The notes under the pieces were generated by a model, which ran no database searches, was not told the origin of the DNA, and worked only from the letters and a program-made list of their open reading frames with translations. The position numbers were made by a program, and so were the translations under genes. A stretch of DNA of 64,000 nt from Betaproteobacteria bacterium (GTDB lineage: Bacteria; Pseudomonadota; Gammaproteobacteria; Burkholderiales; Thiobacillaceae). Shown in pieces: positions 1 to 9,925 of the stretch. Numbering within the stretch: position 1 is the first letter of the stretch; every line of letters starts with the position of its first letter. The DNA lies in contig JACRAU010000019.1 of the NCBI GenBank assembly GCA_016234655.1, forward strand, positions 1-64,000. The letters are read 5' to 3'.

Positions 1-1644
<1,644 letters not shown>

Positions 1645-1667
1645 GCCGCTATTCGGCCTCGGGAATG

Positions 1668-1804
1668 GCCCCCTACAACACCTCCCCCTGTGGGAGCGGC
1701 GTCCTCGCCGCGAAAAACCGGTTGCCCTATTGCCGCGCCGTTGTTCGGCCCCAGGAGGGGCCTCCTACAACGTCCCCCGTAGCGGCCTCCCGGCCGCGAA
1801 CAAC
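1668..1804. repeat. REP-like composite repeat (dispersed copy 1, inverted orientation)
   Basis: Two kinds of short palindrome alternate: TGTGGGAGCGGC...GCCGCGAA (about 1689-1714, again at 1778-1802 in the same sense but with GTAGCGGCC) and the opposite-facing TTCGGCCCCAGGAGGGGCC (1743-1761). Read on the minus strand, their order and the linker between them match the 90-bp unit that is tandem at 63227-63490 and the copy at 50597-50715. This is the layout of bacterial REP/BIME elements. It fills almost all of the priA-argS gap. Confidence 0.85.
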
Positions 1805-1814
1805 GCGATGCGGA

Positions 1815-1820
1815 TATAAT
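1815..1820 (+). promoter_or_regulatory. Candidate -10 box for argS
   Basis: A perfect TATAAT lies 26 bp upstream of the argS ATG, directly after the REP-like repeat. The -35 region would fall in the right edge of the repeat and shows no good TTGACA match, so this is only a candidate. Confidence 0.4.
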
Positions 1821-1846
1821 TCGACGACTTTTCCAAGCATGCCCTT

Positions 1847-3586
1847 ATGACCGCCCGCTACATCGACCCCCAAACCCATCTGGCCGAATTGTTCGGCCAA
1901 GCCCTCGCGCGAATCGCGCCCGACGCAAAGCACGCCATCGAACTCGACCGGCCCAAGCAGGCCGCGCACGGCGACTGGGCCTGCAATATCGCGATGCAAC
2001 TGGGCAAGGGCCTGAAACGCAATCCGCGCGAGGTGGCCACGGAATTGGTCGCTGCCCTGCCCGCCTCCGAACTCGTCGACAAGGTCGAGATCGCCGGCCC
2101 CGGCTTCATCAACGTCTTCGTCAAGCCCATCGCCAAGCAGCGCCTGGCCGCGCATATCCTGGCGCAAGGCGCCGAGTACGGCCGCTCCGGCCTCGGGCGC
2201 GGCGAGAAGGTGCAAGTCGAGTTCGTCTCGGCCAACCCGACCGGCCCGCTCCACGTCGGCCACGGCCGCGGCGCCGCCTTCGGGGCGAGTCTGGCCAATG
2301 TGCTGGCCTTCGCCGGCTACGACGTGCAGCGCGAGTATTACGTCAACGACGCCGGCCGGCAGATGGACATCCTGGCCCTGTCGACCTGGCTGCGCTATCT
2401 GGAGCTGTGCAGCGAGTTCGTGCCCTTTCCCGGCAACGCCTATCAAGGCGATTACGTACAGATGATGGCCGACGGCATCTTCGCGCTGCACGCGGAGCGC
2501 TATAAGCGGCCGGCGGCCGTGCTGCTGGCGGGCGCGCCCGACCGCGGCGAGGCGCCGGAAGAACACCTCGATCACCTGATCGCCCGCGCCAAGCAATTGC
2601 TCGGCGACGACTACGCTTACATCCACAACTACGCGCTGACCGAACAACTGGGCGACGGCCGCAACGATCTGACCGAGTTTGGCGTGGTGTTCGACCAGTG
2701 GTTCTCCGAGAAGACGCTGCACGAGTCCGGCCTGATCGACCGTGCGGTGGAAAAAATGCAGAAGAACGGCCACGTCTACGAACAAGACGGCGCGCTCTGG
2801 TTCCGCTCGACCGAGTTCGGCGACGAGAAGGACCGCGTGGTCCGGCGCGACAACGGCTCGTGGACCTATTTCGCGGCCGACATCGCCTATCACCTGAACA
2901 AGTTCGAGCGCGGCTTCGACCGCGTGATCGACGTCTGGGGCGCCGACCACCACGGCTATATCCCGCGCGTCAAAGGCGCACTCAAGGCCGGCGGCGCCGA
3001 TCCGGAAAAATTGGTGGTCGCGCTGGTGCAGTTCGCCGTGCTCTACCGCAACGGCCAGAAGGCCTCGATGTCCACCCGCTCGGGCGAATACGTCACCCTG
3101 CGCGAGTTGCGGGCCGAGGTCGGCAACGACGCCGCCCGCTTCTTCTACGTGCTGCGCAAGTCGGAACAGCACCTCGACTTCGACCTCGATCTGGCCAAGT
3201 CGCAGAGCAGCGACAACCCGGTCTATTACATCCAGTACGCCCACGCCCGCATCGCCAGCGTGCTCAATGGTTGGGGCGGCAACGTCGCCGACCTGGCCGA
3301 CGCCGACCCGGCGCAACTGGAGCATGCCAGCGAACTGGCCTTGCTGGGCCGCTTGGCCGAGTTCCCGCAGATTTGCGACGCCGCCGCGCGCGAGCTGTCG
3401 CCGCACCTGATCGCCTATTACCTGAAAGACCTCGCCGCCGAGCTGCACGGCTATTACGTCAATTGCCAATTCCTGGTCGAGGACGAGGCGCTGAAGCAGG
3501 CGCGCCTGCTGCTGATCGCCGCCACCCGCCAGGTGCTGGCCAGCGGCCTCGCGCTCTTGGGCGTATCCGCCCCGGACAAGATGTAA
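1847..3586 (+). CDS. argS: Arginyl-tRNA synthetase
   Basis: Class I aminoacyl-tRNA synthetase that charges tRNA-Arg in the cytoplasm. At 579 aa it is close to the 577 aa of E. coli ArgRS. The HIGH-type signature is PTGPLHVGHGRG (about residues 131-142), preceded by the ArgRS-typical VEFVSAN. The KMSKS loop has the divergent ArgRS form (ASMSTRSG, about residue 405). The C-terminal DALR anticodon-binding domain begins near residue 455 (YIQYAHARI). The ATG at 1847 starts before the N-terminal Arg_tRNA_synt_N domain. It is followed without a gap by the SPOR gene, suggesting cotranscription with 3587-4840. Confidence 0.98.
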   Translation: MTARYIDPQTHLAELFGQALARIAPDAKHAIELDRPKQAAHGDWACNIAMQLGKGLKRNPREVATELVAALPASELVDKVEIAGPGFINVFVKPIAKQRLAAHILAQGAEYGRSGLGRGEKVQVEFVSANPTGPLHVGHGRGAAFGASLANVLAFAGYDVQREYYVNDAGRQMDILALSTWLRYLELCSEFVPFPGNAYQGDYVQMMADGIFALHAERYKRPAAVLLAGAPDRGEAPEEHLDHLIARAKQLLGDDYAYIHNYALTEQLGDGRNDLTEFGVVFDQWFSEKTLHESGLIDRAVEKMQKNGHVYEQDGALWFRSTEFGDEKDRVVRRDNGSWTYFAADIAYHLNKFERGFDRVIDVWGADHHGYIPRVKGALKAGGADPEKLVVALVQFAVLYRNGQKASMSTRSGEYVTLRELRAEVGNDAARFFYVLRKSEQHLDFDLDLAKSQSSDNPVYYIQYAHARIASVLNGWGGNVADLADADPAQLEHASELALLGRLAEFPQICDAAARELSPHLIAYYLKDLAAELHGYYVNCQFLVEDEALKQARLLLIAATRQVLASGLALLGVSAPDKM

Positions 3587-4186
3587 ATGAGCCGTTATCG
3601 CTCGCGCGGCAACGCCCCTGCGACCGAGAGCCCACGCGAAAGAAAGAGCGGCGGGCGCGGCAAGCGCGGCGGCATTTTCGTCGGCCTGATGATGGGCCTG
3701 GTGCTCGGCCTGGTCGCCGCCGCCGGTGTCGCGGCCTATCTTTACCTGCTGCCGGCCCTGCGCCAGGACAAGGCGGCCAGCGCGAAGCCCACGGCCACCC
3801 CGCAGCCGGTCGCCACGAAGCCGGAGCCGAGCGCGCCGCCCACGCTCGAATCGAGCAACAAGCCGCCGGCGCCGGACTACACCTTCTATCGCATCCTGCA
3901 AGGCAGCGCCAACGACAAGGCCCCGGCCGAGGTCTTGCCGCGCGAGCAGTACTGGCTCCAGGTCGCCGCGCTCAAGAGCCCGGCCGATGCCGACCGGCTC
4001 AAGGCCAAGCTGGCCCTGCTGGGCATGGATGTCGCGGTGCAAAAGGTCGACAATGTCGGCGCCGTGCTGCATCGCGTGCGCGTCGGGCCGTTCAAGACCG
4101 AGAGCGCCGCGATGGGCGCCTTGGATACCTTGGCCGCGAACCAATTCGAGCCGCGCCTGATCAAAGAACCGGCCAATCAACGATAA
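3587..4186 (+). CDS. SPOR-domain membrane protein (FtsN-like)
   Basis: A 199-aa bitopic inner-membrane protein: basic cytoplasmic N-terminus (residues 1-25), one membrane span (about 26-50, GLMMGLVLGLVAAAG), a Pro/Ala/Lys-rich periplasmic linker and a C-terminal SPOR domain (about 122-195, starting YWLQVAALKSPADADRL). SPOR domains bind septal peptidoglycan stripped of stem peptides, so a cell-division role like FtsN is likely. It is short for FtsN and I see no clear essential FtsN motif, so no symbol is given. The ATG abuts the argS stop codon, and dsbA follows after 12 bp, the usual betaproteobacterial order. Confidence 0.88.
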   Translation: MSRYRSRGNAPATESPRERKSGGRGKRGGIFVGLMMGLVLGLVAAAGVAAYLYLLPALRQDKAASAKPTATPQPVATKPEPSAPPTLESSNKPPAPDYTFYRILQGSANDKAPAEVLPREQYWLQVAALKSPADADRLKAKLALLGMDVAVQKVDNVGAVLHRVRVGPFKTESAAMGALDTLAANQFEPRLIKEPANQR

Positions 4187-4198
4187 CAGGAGATATCC

Positions 4199-4840
4199 AT
4201 GACCCGCATCCGCCATCTCGCCGGCATCCTGCTGGCACTCAGCCTCGGCAATCACGCCCTGCCGGTTCAGGCCGCCGAGGCCGGACTGGACTATCTGGAG
4301 CTGTCGCCGCCGCGCCCCAGCGAGGCCAAGGGCAAGGTCGAGGTCATCGAATTCTTCTGGTACGGCTGCCCGCACTGCTACCGCCTGGAACCCGAGCTCA
4401 AGGCCTGGATCAAGAAACTGCCCAAGGACGTGACCGTGCGCCGCATGCCCGCCACGCTCAACGACAGTTGGGAGCCCATGACCCGCGCCTATTACGCGAT
4501 GGAGGCCCTGGGCCTCACGGACAAGCTGCACGCCAAGCTGTTCGAGGCCATCCACGCCAACGGCCTCAATCCGAGCAAGCCCGAGGTGTTCTTCGATTGG
4601 GCCGCCAAGCAGGGCGCCGACAAGGCCAAGCTTGCCCAGGCCTACAACTCCTTCAGCGTGAATGCCCAGGTCATGCATTCGCGCCAGCTTGTCCAGGAAT
4701 ACAAACTCACCGGCGTGCCCGCCTTCGCCGTGGCCGGGCGCTATGTCACCTCGGCCTATATGACCGGCAGCAACCCGGCCCTGTTCGATACCCTGGATGC
4801 CCTCATCCAAGGCGAGCGCAAACGCGCGGCACGCAAATAA
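4199..4840 (+). CDS. dsbA: Periplasmic thiol:disulfide oxidoreductase DsbA
   Basis: Introduces disulfide bonds into exported proteins and is reoxidised by DsbB. The product is 213 aa with a Sec signal peptide (about residues 1-25, cleaved after VQA), a thioredoxin fold with active site CPHC (residues 57-60, the DsbA dipeptide Pro-His), and the cis-proline loop near TGVPAF (about 171-176). The ribosome-binding site AGGAG (4190-4194) sits at good distance from the ATG. DsbA, DsbL and similar paralogues share this architecture; the priA-argS-SPOR-dsbA order favours the housekeeping enzyme. Confidence 0.93.
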   Translation: MTRIRHLAGILLALSLGNHALPVQAAEAGLDYLELSPPRPSEAKGKVEVIEFFWYGCPHCYRLEPELKAWIKKLPKDVTVRRMPATLNDSWEPMTRAYYAMEALGLTDKLHAKLFEAIHANGLNPSKPEVFFDWAAKQGADKAKLAQAYNSFSVNAQVMHSRQLVQEYKLTGVPAFAVAGRYVTSAYMTGSNPALFDTLDALIQGERKRAARK

Positions 4841-4910
4841 GCAGCCGCGAGCACGATCGCGATGCTTGCTATATGATTTGCAATAGGCCCGACCATTTAA
4901 AGCGAATGCC

Positions 4911-5543
4911 ATGAACCCCATCCATGTCCTCATCATCGACGACCACCCGCTGCTGCGTCTGGGCGTGCGGCAAGCGTTGGAGTCGCAAGACGGCTTCAAG
5001 GTCGCCGGCGAATGCGCCGACATCCGTTGCGTGCAAACCTGGCTGGAAAGCAGCCAGCACGCCGATGTCGCGCTCCTGGATCGTTCATTGCCGGACGGCG
5101 ACGGCCTGAGCCTGGTCGCCCCGCTCAAGCAAGCCGGCATGAAGGTGATCGTGCTGACCGTCGAGGACGACGACGAGGAGATCCGCGCCGCGATCGACAC
5201 CGGCGTCGACGGCTATCTGCTCAAGTCCTCGGACATGGACCAGATACTGCATGCGATCGGCATCGTGTTGCAGGATGCCGGCGCCTTTCCGCCGCAAGTG
5301 CTGCAAAAGATCTCGCGCGGCGACAACCCGGACCCCTTGGCCAAGCTGTCGCAACGCGAGATGGAGATCGCCGAATACGTCGCTCAGGGCCACAGCAACA
5401 AGGTCATCGGCGCCAAGCTCAACCTTTCCGACAACACCGTGCGCAACCACCTCGCCAACATCATGCAGAAGCTGGGTTTTCATAACCGGGTGCAAGTCGC
5501 CACCTTGGTGTTGCAACACTTGAGGCGGCATAGGCGCGCGTAA
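4911..5543 (+). CDS. NarL/LuxR-family two-component response regulator
   Basis: A 210-aa transcription factor. The receiver domain (residues 1-122) has the acidic pair D10-D11, phospho-acceptor D57 in ALLDRSLP, a threonine in VIVLTVE and the conserved lysine in GYLLKSS. The C-terminal LuxR-type helix-turn-helix (about 143-205) reads LSQREMEIAEYVAQGHSNK then IGAKLNLSDNTVRNH. No sensor kinase gene is adjacent, so it is an orphan regulator in this window and its signal is unknown. It has its own 70-bp upstream region after dsbA. The tRNA promoter starts 18 bp past its stop codon. Confidence 0.93.
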   Translation: MNPIHVLIIDDHPLLRLGVRQALESQDGFKVAGECADIRCVQTWLESSQHADVALLDRSLPDGDGLSLVAPLKQAGMKVIVLTVEDDDEEIRAAIDTGVDGYLLKSSDMDQILHAIGIVLQDAGAFPPQVLQKISRGDNPDPLAKLSQREMEIAEYVAQGHSNKVIGAKLNLSDNTVRNHLANIMQKLGFHNRVQVATLVLQHLRRHRRA

Positions 5544-5561
5544 AAAAGAAACCCGAAGGGC

Positions 5562-5590
5562 TTTACAAACCCCAAAGGCACCGCTAATAT
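5562..5590 (+). promoter_or_regulatory. Sigma-70 promoter of the tRNA-Ala/tRNA-Glu operon
   Basis: TTTACA (5562-5567) and TAATAT (5585-5590) are separated by exactly 17 bp and lie 14 bp before the tRNA-Ala 5' end. The sequence after the -10 box is GC-rich (CGCGGCC), the discriminator type found on stringently controlled stable-RNA promoters. The placement and spacing make this the best-supported promoter in the window. Confidence 0.75.
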
Positions 5591-5604
5591 CGCGGCCTTC
5601 GTTT

Positions 5605-5680
<76 letters not shown>

Positions 5681-5689
5681 GATACGAAA

Positions 5690-5709
5690 GTGGGTGTCCT
5701 AGCACCCAC
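5690..5709 (+). other. Stem-loop in the spacer between the two tRNAs
   Basis: GTGGGTG and CACCCAC form a perfect 7-bp stem around a 6-nt loop between tRNA-Ala and tRNA-Glu. No T-run follows, so it is not a terminator. A processing signal in the tRNA precursor is the simplest reading. Confidence 0.5.
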
Positions 5710-5723
5710 GACCTGTCAAACGG

Positions 5724-5799
5724 GTCCCCATCGTCTAGAGGCCTAGGACATCGCCCTTTCACGGCGGTAACCGGGGTTCGAATCCCCGTGGGGACGCCA
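5724..5799 (+). tRNA. tRNA-Glu (anticodon TTC)
   Basis: A 76-nt cloverleaf with encoded CCA, very close to E. coli tRNA-Glu. The acceptor stem GTCCCCA pairs with TGGGGAC, the anticodon region is CGCCCTTTCACGGCG with anticodon TTC, and the T-arm is CCGGGGTTCGAATCCCCG. It reads both glutamate codons. A strong terminator begins 5 bp after the CCA end. Confidence 0.98.
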
Positions 5800-5804
5800 C
5801 AAAC

Positions 5805-5833
5805 GAAAACGCCACCCTCGCGGTGGCGTTTTC
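5805..5833 (+). terminator. Intrinsic terminator of the tRNA operon
   Basis: The inverted repeat GAAAACGCCACC / GGTGGCGTTTTC gives a perfect 12-bp stem around a 5-nt loop. The stem ends in A-run/T-run arms, so it could work in both directions. It follows tRNA-Glu by 5 bp. Confidence 0.85.
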
Positions 5834-6009
5834 ATTCGTGGCCCGCCATGGGCCACGAAAACTCCGTGGCCACCCGTCACCCCGGCAAAGATTTCTATCC
5901 TCCCCCCTTCCCCGGCCTATCGCACAAACCAAGCACGTCCTAAAATAAGCACCGTGAATGTCTGGGCACGACCGCTCCGGCCCAGAGAACCCAATACAAG
6001 GTGATCACC

Positions 6010-6708
6010 ATGATGTCCTTCAAACGATTTGTCGCCGCTTGCGGCGGCGCGCTCTTGTTGACCGCTTGCGCGAGCCAGGGCGACCCGCGCGATCCGCTCG
6101 AACCGATGAACCGCGCGATCCATGACTTCAACGAGACCGTGGACAAGGTCGCCATGAAGCCGCTGGCCGAGGGCTATCAAGCGGTGCTGCCGGGCTTTGC
6201 CCAAACCGGCGTGCGCAACTTCTTCTCCAACCTCGACGACGTCGTCGTGGTCGCCAACGACTTGCTGCAATTCAAGCTCGAACAGGCCTCGCAGGATGTC
6301 ATGCGCTTGGCCCTGAACTCGACTTGGGGGCTCGGCGGCGTCTTGGATATCGCCAGCGAAGCCGGCCTGAAAAAACACAACGAGGACTTCGGCCAGACCC
6401 TGGGCCACTGGGGCGTGGGAACCGGCCCGTATCTGGTGTTGCCGTTCTTCGGCCCGAGCAATTTCCGCGATACCGTCGGCTTGCTCGCCGACAGCAGCTA
6501 TCTCGATGCGGTCTATGGCCTGCAGGACGACGAGGCCCGTAACGGCAGCGTGTTGTTGCGCGCCGTCAGCCGTCGGGCCGATCTGCTCGCTGCCAAATCG
6601 GCCCTCGATACCGCCGCGCTCGATGGCTACGAATACACGCGCGACTTCCATCTTGAACGTCGGCGCGCCCTGGTCTACGACGGCAAGCCGCCCAAAATCC
6701 TGGAATAA
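6010..6708 (+). CDS. mlaA: Outer-membrane lipoprotein MlaA (VacJ)
   Basis: The outer-membrane component of retrograde phospholipid transport, which removes mislocalised phospholipid from the outer leaflet. The product is 232 aa with a lipoprotein signal peptide ending LLLTAC, the acylated Cys being residue 20. The mature part has the VacJ hallmarks DPLEPMNRAIHDFNE, the YQAVLPGF region and GPYLVLPFFGPS with a following RDTVG. I chose the ATG at 6010 because AAGGTG (5999-6004) is well placed before it; an in-frame GTG at 6001 overlaps that site. greB starts directly at its stop codon. No other mla gene is adjacent, but an MCE transporter lies at 38.3-41.7 kb. Confidence 0.95.
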   Translation: MMSFKRFVAACGGALLLTACASQGDPRDPLEPMNRAIHDFNETVDKVAMKPLAEGYQAVLPGFAQTGVRNFFSNLDDVVVVANDLLQFKLEQASQDVMRLALNSTWGLGGVLDIASEAGLKKHNEDFGQTLGHWGVGTGPYLVLPFFGPSNFRDTVGLLADSSYLDAVYGLQDDEARNGSVLLRAVSRRADLLAAKSALDTAALDGYEYTRDFHLERRRALVYDGKPPKILE

Positions 6709-7263
6709 ATGAGCAAGGCCTTCGTCCGCGACGACGCCGACGAGCAGGAAGGCGACGACCAGCCGCCGACCTTGCCGGCCGGCGGCAAGAACTACACCAC
6801 CCCCGCCGGCTATGCCCGGCTACAGGCCGAGTTCAACCACCTGGTTCGCGTGGAACGGCCGCAAGTGGTCAACGTCGTGTCTTGGGCCGCCGGCAACGGC
6901 GACCGCTCGGAAAACGGCGATTACATCTACGGCAAGAAACGGTTGCGCGAGATCGACCGGCGCCTGCGCTTCCTAACCAAACGCATCGAACAAGCGGTGG
7001 TGGTCGACCCCTCGCAGCAAGACAACACCGAGCGGGTCTTCTTCGGCGCCACCGTCACCGTGCTCGATAACGACAGCGAGTTCACCTACAGCATCGTCGG
7101 TCTCGACGAGGCCGAGCCGGGCCGGGGCCGCATCTCCTGGGTCTCGCCCTTGGCGCGCGCGTTGCTGAAGGCGCGCGAGGGCGACAGCGTGCGCGTACCC
7201 ACCCCGGGCGGGGTGCGGGAGTTGGAGATCATTGCGGTGGAGTATGTAGTGCTGGAGGATTGA
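6709..7263 (+). CDS. greB: Transcription elongation factor GreB
   Basis: GreB enters the RNA polymerase secondary channel and stimulates cleavage of backtracked RNA. The 184-aa product has an acidic extension (residues 1-25), an N-terminal coiled coil with the acidic tip typical of GreB (GDRSENGDYIYGKKRLREID, residues 64-83) and a C-terminal FKBP-like domain (about 105-184, beginning VFFGATVTVL). The tip motif and the basic surface favour GreB over GreA. The start codon is adjacent to the mlaA stop, so the two genes are probably cotranscribed. A GC-rich palindrome lies downstream. Confidence 0.93.
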   Translation: MSKAFVRDDADEQEGDDQPPTLPAGGKNYTTPAGYARLQAEFNHLVRVERPQVVNVVSWAAGNGDRSENGDYIYGKKRLREIDRRLRFLTKRIEQAVVVDPSQQDNTERVFFGATVTVLDNDSEFTYSIVGLDEAEPGRGRISWVSPLARALLKAREGDSVRVPTPGGVRELEIIAVEYVVLED

Positions 7264-7280
7264 GGCGACGATCTAGCTCA

Positions 7281-7355
7281 GATTCTCCCTCTCCCTCTCC
7301 CGCGCTGCCGCGCACCCCTCCCCCGCATGCGGGGGAGGGGCTGGGGGAGAGGGAA
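7281..7355. repeat. GC-rich palindromic repeat between convergent greB and ubiE
   Basis: The core 7315-7340 is a perfect 26-bp palindrome (arms CCCCTCCCCCGC). It is flanked by outer arms rich in CCCTCTCCC (left) and GGGGGAGAGGGA (right) that can also pair. Related but interrupted copies occur at 45112-45170 and 46311-46370. Between two converging genes it may also act as a bidirectional terminator, although no T-run is present. Confidence 0.75.
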
Positions 7356-7387
7356 GGCCGTTGGTTCTTAGTGCCAGTTAAGACAAA

Positions 7388-8125
7388 TCAGAACTTCACC
7401 CCGACATGCAGCGCCACCACGCCCGCGGTCAAATTGAAATAGTCCACTTTGTCGAAACCGGCCTCGCGCATCATCTGCTTGAGCGTTTCCTGGTCGGGGT
7501 GCATGCGGATGGACTCGGCCAGATATTTGTAACTGGCCGCATCTTTCGCCACCAGTTGGCCCAGCCGGGGCAGTAGCCCGAAGGAATAGGCGTCGTAGGC
7601 CGGTGCCAGCGGTTTCCAGACCTTGGAAAACTCCAGCACCATGAGCTTGCCGCCCGGCTTCAGCACCCGGCACATCTCTTTGAGCGCGGCGTCCTTGTGG
7701 GTCATGTTGCGCAGGCCGAAGGCGACGGTGACCAGATCGAAATAGCCGTCGGGGAAGGGCAGGTGTTCGGCATCGCACTGCGCCACCGGCAGGGCCAGGC
7801 CCTCGTCGAGCAGGCGGTCGCGGCCGACCCCGAGCATGGAGCCGTTGATGTCGGTCAGCCAGACCTCGCCGGTCGGGCCGGCGTCCTTGGCCAAGAGGCG
7901 CGAGATGTCGCCGGTGCCGCCGGCGATGTCGAGGATGCGCGCGCCCGGCCGCACGGCGGCCTGCAATGAAGCGAAGCGCTTCCAGATGCGGTGCAGGCCG
8001 AGCGACATCAGATCGTTCATCACGTCGTAGCGGTCGGCCACGGAATGGAAGACCTCGGCGACCTTACGTGCCTTGTCGCGCTCGGCGACCGACTCGAAGC
8101 CGAAGTGGGTTTGCTTATCGCTCAT
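7388..8125 (-). CDS. ubiE: Ubiquinone/menaquinone biosynthesis C-methyltransferase UbiE
   Basis: SAM-dependent methyltransferase for the C-methylation step of ubiquinone (and menaquinone) synthesis, acting on membrane-bound benzoquinols. The 245-aa length matches E. coli UbiE (251 aa). It has the UbiE signature near residues 25-52 ([19 protein letters not shown]), motif I DIAGGTGD (66-73) and the second signature [20 protein letters not shown]. The open frame extends 42 codons further upstream, but [10 protein letters not shown] is the family N-terminus and the upstream part overlaps the yggX leader. yggX begins upstream on the same strand after 10 bp. Confidence 0.96.
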   Translation of the reverse strand: MSDKQTHFGFESVAERDKARKVAEVFHSVADRYDVMNDLMSLGLHRIWKRFASLQAAVRPGARILDIAGGTGDISRLLAKDAGPTGEVWLTDINGSMLGVGRDRLLDEGLALPVAQCDAEHLPFPDGYFDLVTVAFGLRNMTHKDAALKEMCRVLKPGGKLMVLEFSKVWKPLAPAYDAYSFGLLPRLGQLVAKDAASYKYLAESIRMHPDQETLKQMMREAGFDKVDYFNLTAGVVALHVGVKF

Positions 8126-8135
8126 GGTCCGGCGA

Positions 8136-8402
8136 TCAGTTGGGCCGGTAGCCCTCGGGGGCGCCGAGGCCTTCGCCGAAGAAATACTTCTCGGCCTGCT
8201 CGGCCAGGTATTTGCGATGCTGGGCATCGGCCAGGTTGAGCCGATTCTCATTGATGATCATGGTTTGCAGGCGAATCCAGCCGGCCCAGGCCTCTTTCGA
8301 CACGCTGTCGAAGATGCGCTTGCCCAAGTCGCCGGGGTAGGGCGGGAAATCCATGCCTTCGGCCTCGCGGCCCAATTTGACGCAGTTGACCATGCGTGCC
8401 AT
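8136..8402 (-). CDS. yggX: Probable Fe(2+)-trafficking protein YggX
   Basis: A small cytoplasmic protein linked to protection of iron-sulfur clusters and to iron trafficking. At 88 aa it is essentially full length (E. coli 91 aa), with the family N-terminus [16 protein letters not shown], containing the single conserved Cys7, then [13 protein letters not shown] and the YFFGEG tail. The ATG is preceded by an AAGGAG-type site (on the minus strand, AAGGAGCACCCC). It precedes ubiE on the minus strand and may be cotranscribed with it. Confidence 0.95.
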   Translation of the reverse strand: MARMVNCVKLGREAEGMDFPPYPGDLGKRIFDSVSKEAWAGWIRLQTMIINENRLNLADAQHRKYLAEQAEKYFFGEGLGAPEGYRPN

Positions 8403-8463
8403 GGGGGTGCTCCTTAAGCGAATTCCAAGAGAAGGGCGATAGTAGCGGATGGGGCGGGGCGCG

Positions 8464-9924
8464 TCACCTGCGCCAGAAGGCCGGGGTCAGCACCACCAGC
8501 AGGGTGAATAGCTCCAAGCGGCCGAGCAGCATGGAGAAGCTGCAAACCCAGGTCTGGAAGTCGGTCAGCACGGCATAGGTCGTGGACGGACCGACCTGAT
8601 TCAAGCCGGGGCCAGCGTTGTTGATGGTGGCGACGACGGCGGTGAAGGCGGTGAACACGTCGAGGCCGCTGGCGATCAGCACGAAGGACAGCGCGACGAT
8701 GGAAGCGACATAGATGAACAGGAAGGCCAGCACGGCGTAGGTGATCTTGTTCGGTATCGGCGTATCGCCCAGGCGGGTCAAGAGCTGGGCATTGGGGTGC
8801 AACAGGCGCTTGAGTTCGCGATAGACCTGCTTGTAGAGGATGATCGCGCGCATCATCTTGATGCCGCCGCCGGTCGAGCCGGCGCTGGTGGAGAAGCTGC
8901 ACAGGAACAGCAGCCACAGCCCGGCGAAATAGGGCCAGGCGTTGAAATCGGCCGTGGCCAGGCCCATGGTGGTGGCCATGGAGATGGTGCTGAAGCTGGC
9001 ATGGCGCAACGCGGTGGGGAAATCGACATAGACATCGTTGAACCACAGGAACAGGCCCAAGCCCAGGCAACTGCCGAGCACCACGAACAGGAACCAGCGC
9101 ATCTCCAGGTCGAAGCGATAGGGGTTGAAACTGAGGCCACGGAAGGCGAGGAAATGGGTGGCGAAGTTCATGCCGGCGATCAAGGCGAAGACCATGGCGA
9201 TGATCTCCAGGGTGACCGAATCGAAATAGCCGAAACTGGCGTCGTGCGAGGAAAAACCGCCTAGGCCCATGATCGAGAAGGCGTGGACGATGGCATCGAC
9301 CCAGTTCATGCCGCCCAGCCACAACGCGGCCATGCAGACGAGGGTGATCGACAGGTAGACCACCCACAGGCCCTTCGCGGTCTCTGCCATGCGCGGGGTC
9401 AGTTTGGTGTCCTTCATCGGTCCCGGGGTCTCGGCCTTGAACATCTGGCGGCCGCCGATGCCGAGCAAGGGCAGCACGGCGACCACCAGCACGATCACGC
9501 CCAAGCCGCCGATCAGGTGTAGCTGCGCGCGCCAGATGTTGATCGAGGCCGGCAGGTGATCCAGGCCGGAGAGCACGCTGGCGCCCGTGGTGGTCAGGCC
9601 CGACATGGTCTCGAAATAGGCATCGGTGAGACTCAAATCGGGCAGGTAGATCAACAACGGCAGCGCGGCGAAGATCGGCAGGATGGCCCAGATCAGCACC
9701 ACCAGCAGGAAGCCGTCGCGCGCGCGCAATTCGCGCTTGCTGTAACGGGTCAAGGACCAAAGACCGAGGCCGCCGCCGATGGTGATCAAGACCGATGTAT
9801 CGTAGGCATGGCGCGCCGCATCGGCCATGGCCTCGGAGATGACCAAGGGAAACAGCATGGTCAGGCCGAACACGGCGATGACCATGCCCAAGACCTTGAG
9901 GATGGGGACTAGCCGATCCTGCAT
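8464..9924 (-). CDS. trkH: Potassium uptake transporter subunit TrkH
   Basis: The membrane channel of the Trk K+ uptake system. The product is 486 aa (E. coli 483) with about ten hydrophobic segments and the four pore-loop repeats: [31 protein letters not shown] and [13 protein letters not shown]. The glycines of these loops form the selectivity filter. trkA lies immediately upstream on the same strand with a 1-bp gap, so the gating subunit and the channel are coexpressed. Confidence 0.97.
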   Translation of the reverse strand: MQDRLVPILKVLGMVIAVFGLTMLFPLVISEAMADAARHAYDTSVLITIGGGLGLWSLTRYSKRELRARDGFLLVVLIWAILPIFAALPLLIYLPDLSLTDAYFETMSGLTTTGASVLSGLDHLPASINIWRAQLHLIGGLGVIVLVVAVLPLLGIGGRQMFKAETPGPMKDTKLTPRMAETAKGLWVVYLSITLVCMAALWLGGMNWVDAIVHAFSIMGLGGFSSHDASFGYFDSVTLEIIAMVFALIAGMNFATHFLAFRGLSFNPYRFDLEMRWFLFVVLGSCLGLGLFLWFNDVYVDFPTALRHASFSTISMATTMGLATADFNAWPYFAGLWLLFLCSFSTSAGSTGGGIKMMRAIILYKQVYRELKRLLHPNAQLLTRLGDTPIPNKITYAVLAFLFIYVASIVALSFVLIASGLDVFTAFTAVVATINNAGPGLNQVGPSTTYAVLTDFQTWVCSFSMLLGRLELFTLLVVLTPAFWRR

Positions 9925-9925
9925 G

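Noticed and set aside
2698..4914. Plus-strand open frame of 738 codons
   Set aside because: Arg/Pro/Ala-rich out-of-frame shadow of argS, the SPOR gene and dsbA.
1727..5200. Minus-strand open frame of 1157 codons
   Set aside because: It runs antisense across argS, the SPOR gene and dsbA in the high-GC shadow frame, has no recognisable domain, and conflicts with four well-supported genes.
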